Origin: Cyanobacteria bacterium UBA8803
Lineage (GTDB): Bacteria > Cyanobacteriota > Cyanobacteriia > Cyanobacteriales > Coleofasciculaceae
NCBI GenBank assembly: GCA_003505715.1
Contig: DNXU01000294.1
Location: 1 to 6,539, forward strand
Length of the DNA: 6,539 nt
Direction of reading: 5' to 3'
Each line of letters starts with the position of its first letter. The stretch's first letter is position 1. The position numbers were made by a program, and so were the translations under genes. The notes beneath the pieces were generated by a model that was not told the DNA's origin, made no database searches, and saw only the letters and a program-made list of their open reading frames with translations. Of this stretch, positions 5,381 to 6,539 are shown piece by piece.

Positions 5381-6375
5381 TATTTATTCCCATATAATTG
5401 GGCTACATATTCCCCATAACCGTTATAAGGTAGGGTGTCCCGTTTTTCCCAAGAAAAATCCGCTCCCTTACCGATGAACTTTTCCGTGGCTTGCGACCAG
5501 CGCGGGTGAGGCTTGTTGGGATTAACATTGGCCTCAAAATCGTACTCGTGAGGATCGATGGTGTTCCAGAAAGTGGCTGGTTGAGACTCCACAAACTCAA
5601 TCTTGACAATGGATTTAGCCCCCTTAAACCCGTACTTCCAAGGCACCACTTCTCGCAGGGGCGCACCGTGCTGCTTCGGGAGCAAGTGACCGTAGAGACC
5701 AACCGCAAAAAATGCTAATTCATTGGCCATTTCCTCTAGGGTCAACCCTTCCGTATAAGGCCAAGGCAGCTTACCACCTAATGTCCAAGAAGGGCCAATT
5801 CTGAGCTGGGGATCATCATAGGATATAAACTGCACGAATTTTGCTTTCGAGGTTGGCTCAACCTCAGCCATCAGCAATTTCATGGGGAATCCGATCCAAG
5901 GTAGCACCATTGACCAAGCTTCTACGCACCGGAACCGATAGATGCGTTCTTCGAGGGGGAATTTTTTGAGGAGATCGTCTATGTCATAGGTACGGGGATT
6001 TTTTACCGCCCCCGTGACTTCAACTTTCCAGCCATCAGTCGGTAAAGCTTGAGCAGCTTGCCAAATGGATTTACCCGTGCCAAATTCATAAAAGTTGTTG
6101 TACCGTCCGGCGAGTAGCTCATTGGTAACAGGTCGGTCAACGGTAGCAAAAGCTGGGTTAGTTTTAATGGATTCTAACTTCGGCAGTTCTAGGGTAGCTG
6201 TTAGGGCTTTATCGGTATCCGAGGAAGATTGGCAACCCATAATTGGCATGATGCTTGCCCCAATGCTAGCACCAACTAAAGTTTTCAGGAAGCGACGCCG
6301 ATTGAAATAAGCCGCTTCAGGAGTTACTTCTCGTTCTGGGAGTTCCCAGGATTTGGGTATGCGGATGATTGTCAT
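5380..6375 (-). CDS. msrP: protein-methionine-sulfoxide reductase catalytic subunit MsrP (YedY family)
   Basis: A 331-residue molybdopterin oxidoreductase of the sulfite-oxidase fold, close in length to E. coli MsrP. It reduces methionine sulfoxide in exported proteins. Seen: Tat motif NRRRFLK (25-31) followed by a hydrophobic stretch; the conserved YNNFYEFG block (92-99); FPLEERIYRFRCVEAWSMV (139-157), in which Cys150 is the expected molybdenum ligand; VPWKYGFKGAKSIVKIE (244-260); NPNKPHPRWSQATE (285-298). These blocks match E. coli MsrP closely as I remember it. The Tat h-region ends in IMGCQ (45-49), resembling a lipobox with Cys48, so the mature enzyme may be membrane-anchored; E. coli MsrP is soluble. 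The usual partner, the membrane haem protein MsrQ, is not in the window, leaving the electron donor unknown. The start gives a normal Tat leader; no clear Shine-Dalgarno precedes it. It probably heads an operon with the TPR gene. Confidence 0.94.
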   Translation of the reverse strand: MTIIRIPKSWELPEREVTPEAAYFNRRRFLKTLVGASIGASIMPIMGCQSSSDTDKALTATLELPKLESIKTNPAFATVDRPVTNELLAGRYNNFYEFGTGKSIWQAAQALPTDGWKVEVTGAVKNPRTYDIDDLLKKFPLEERIYRFRCVEAWSMVLPWIGFPMKLLMAEVEPTSKAKFVQFISYDDPQLRIGPSWTLGGKLPWPYTEGLTLEEMANELAFFAVGLYGHLLPKQHGAPLREVVPWKYGFKGAKSIVKIEFVESQPATFWNTIDPHEYDFEANVNPNKPHPRWSQATEKFIGKGADFSWEKRDTLPYNGYGEYVAQLYGNK

Positions 6376-6430
6376 TGGGGGAAAAATGGTTACGACGGAT
6401 TATGGTTATTAATCTTTTTATTAGTAAAGA

Positions 6431-6441
6431 ATTGTAACAAT
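6431..6441 (-). promoter_or_regulatory. candidate extended -10 promoter and 11-bp palindrome upstream of msrP
   Basis: On the minus strand TGTTACAAT matches the extended -10 form TGnTATAAT with one mismatch; its TACAAT hexamer is at 6436-6431, about 55 bases before the msrP ATG. No good -35 lies 17 bases upstream, which an extended -10 can tolerate. The hexamer is inside a perfect palindrome, ATTGT-N-ACAAT (6431-6441), a plausible operator overlapping the promoter. Assignment is inference. Confidence 0.3.
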
Positions 6442-6450
6442 TATTCTCCT

Positions 6451-6539
6451 CAAATAGCGGAGCGAGAACTCTCGGTAGTAGTAACCCACCTTCCGCACCC
6501 TGAACTGGCACAATCGCAGGGTAAACCTTCGGCTACGCT
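6451..6539. other. GC-richer palindromic stretch upstream of msrP, at window edge
   Basis: This segment differs in composition from the AT-rich bases next to msrP. It contains CGAGA-AC-TCTCG (6463-6474), the inverted pair ACCCTG (6497-6502) and CAGGGT (6517-6522) with a 14-base loop, and ends in TTCGGCTACGCT, resembling short dispersed repeats of cyanobacterial intergenic DNA. Two minus-strand frames stay open to the edge but read as low-quality protein, so I do not call a gene. It may be a dispersed repeat or part of the msrP control region. Confidence 0.3.

Noticed and set aside
5403..5708. Minus-strand 101-codon frame within msrP, and the plus-strand frames at 5491-5718 and 6095-6310
   Set aside because: Shadows of msrP in other frames; msrP itself is full length and conserved throughout.
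6317..6511. Minus-strand 64-codon frame overlapping the msrP start
   Set aside because: It overlaps the msrP N-terminus in another frame and crosses its probable promoter region; the composition is not protein-like.
6450..6539. Minus-strand frames open to the window edge as a possible partial upstream gene
   Set aside because: Only about 29-40 codons, rich in Cys, Ser and Arg without motifs; more likely non-coding repeat-like DNA.

Overview
The window looks like chromosomal DNA from a cyanobacterium, probably filamentous or otherwise large-genomed. Eight copies of the highly iterated palindrome GCGATCGC (HIP1) occur in 6.5 kb, where about 0.1 would be expected by chance. The gene content agrees: a DUF29 protein, a soluble multi-PAS/GAF histidine kinase with the cyanobacterial type of HisKA domain, and a long TPR protein. 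Base composition is moderate in the genes and AT-rich in the one long intergenic gap.

Layout, left to right. Bases 1-153 hold what may be the frameshifted tail of an unrecognised gene, overlapping the start of a plus-strand DUF29 gene (146-592). After a 51-bp convergent gap, a minus-strand gene (644-3715) encodes a 1023-residue cytoplasmic sensor kinase, PAS-GAF-PAS-PAS-PAS-HisKA-HATPase. Its upstream leader (about 3716-3850) has a good -35 box and two inverted repeats, one covering the only Shine-Dalgarno-like bases. The AT-rich gap 3716-4221 also holds a 51-bp decayed copy of one TPR repeat from the neighbouring gene, and a strong hairpin just past that gene's stop. A minus-strand pair follows: msrP (5380-6375), a Tat-exported molybdopterin methionine sulfoxide reductase, and 27 bp downstream a TPR protein made of ten exact 34-residue repeats (4222-5352). 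Bases 6376-6539 are the msrP upstream region, with a candidate promoter and repeat-like sequence at the edge.

How the genes work together. The msrP-TPR pair is the only likely operon: same strand, short gap, no terminator between, and the Shine-Dalgarno-like AAGGAG of the second gene overlaps the stop of the first. MsrP repairs oxidised methionines in exported proteins. The TPR protein has no export signal, so a direct physical partnership is not evident. The usual electron-donating partner MsrQ is not in the window. The kinase has no response regulator beside it, so it is an orphan here. No complete novel system is visible. The most unusual observations are the TPR-repeat relic outside the TPR gene, the phasing of HIP1 sites with the TPR repeat, the structured kinase leader, and a lipobox-like cysteine in the MsrP Tat leader.
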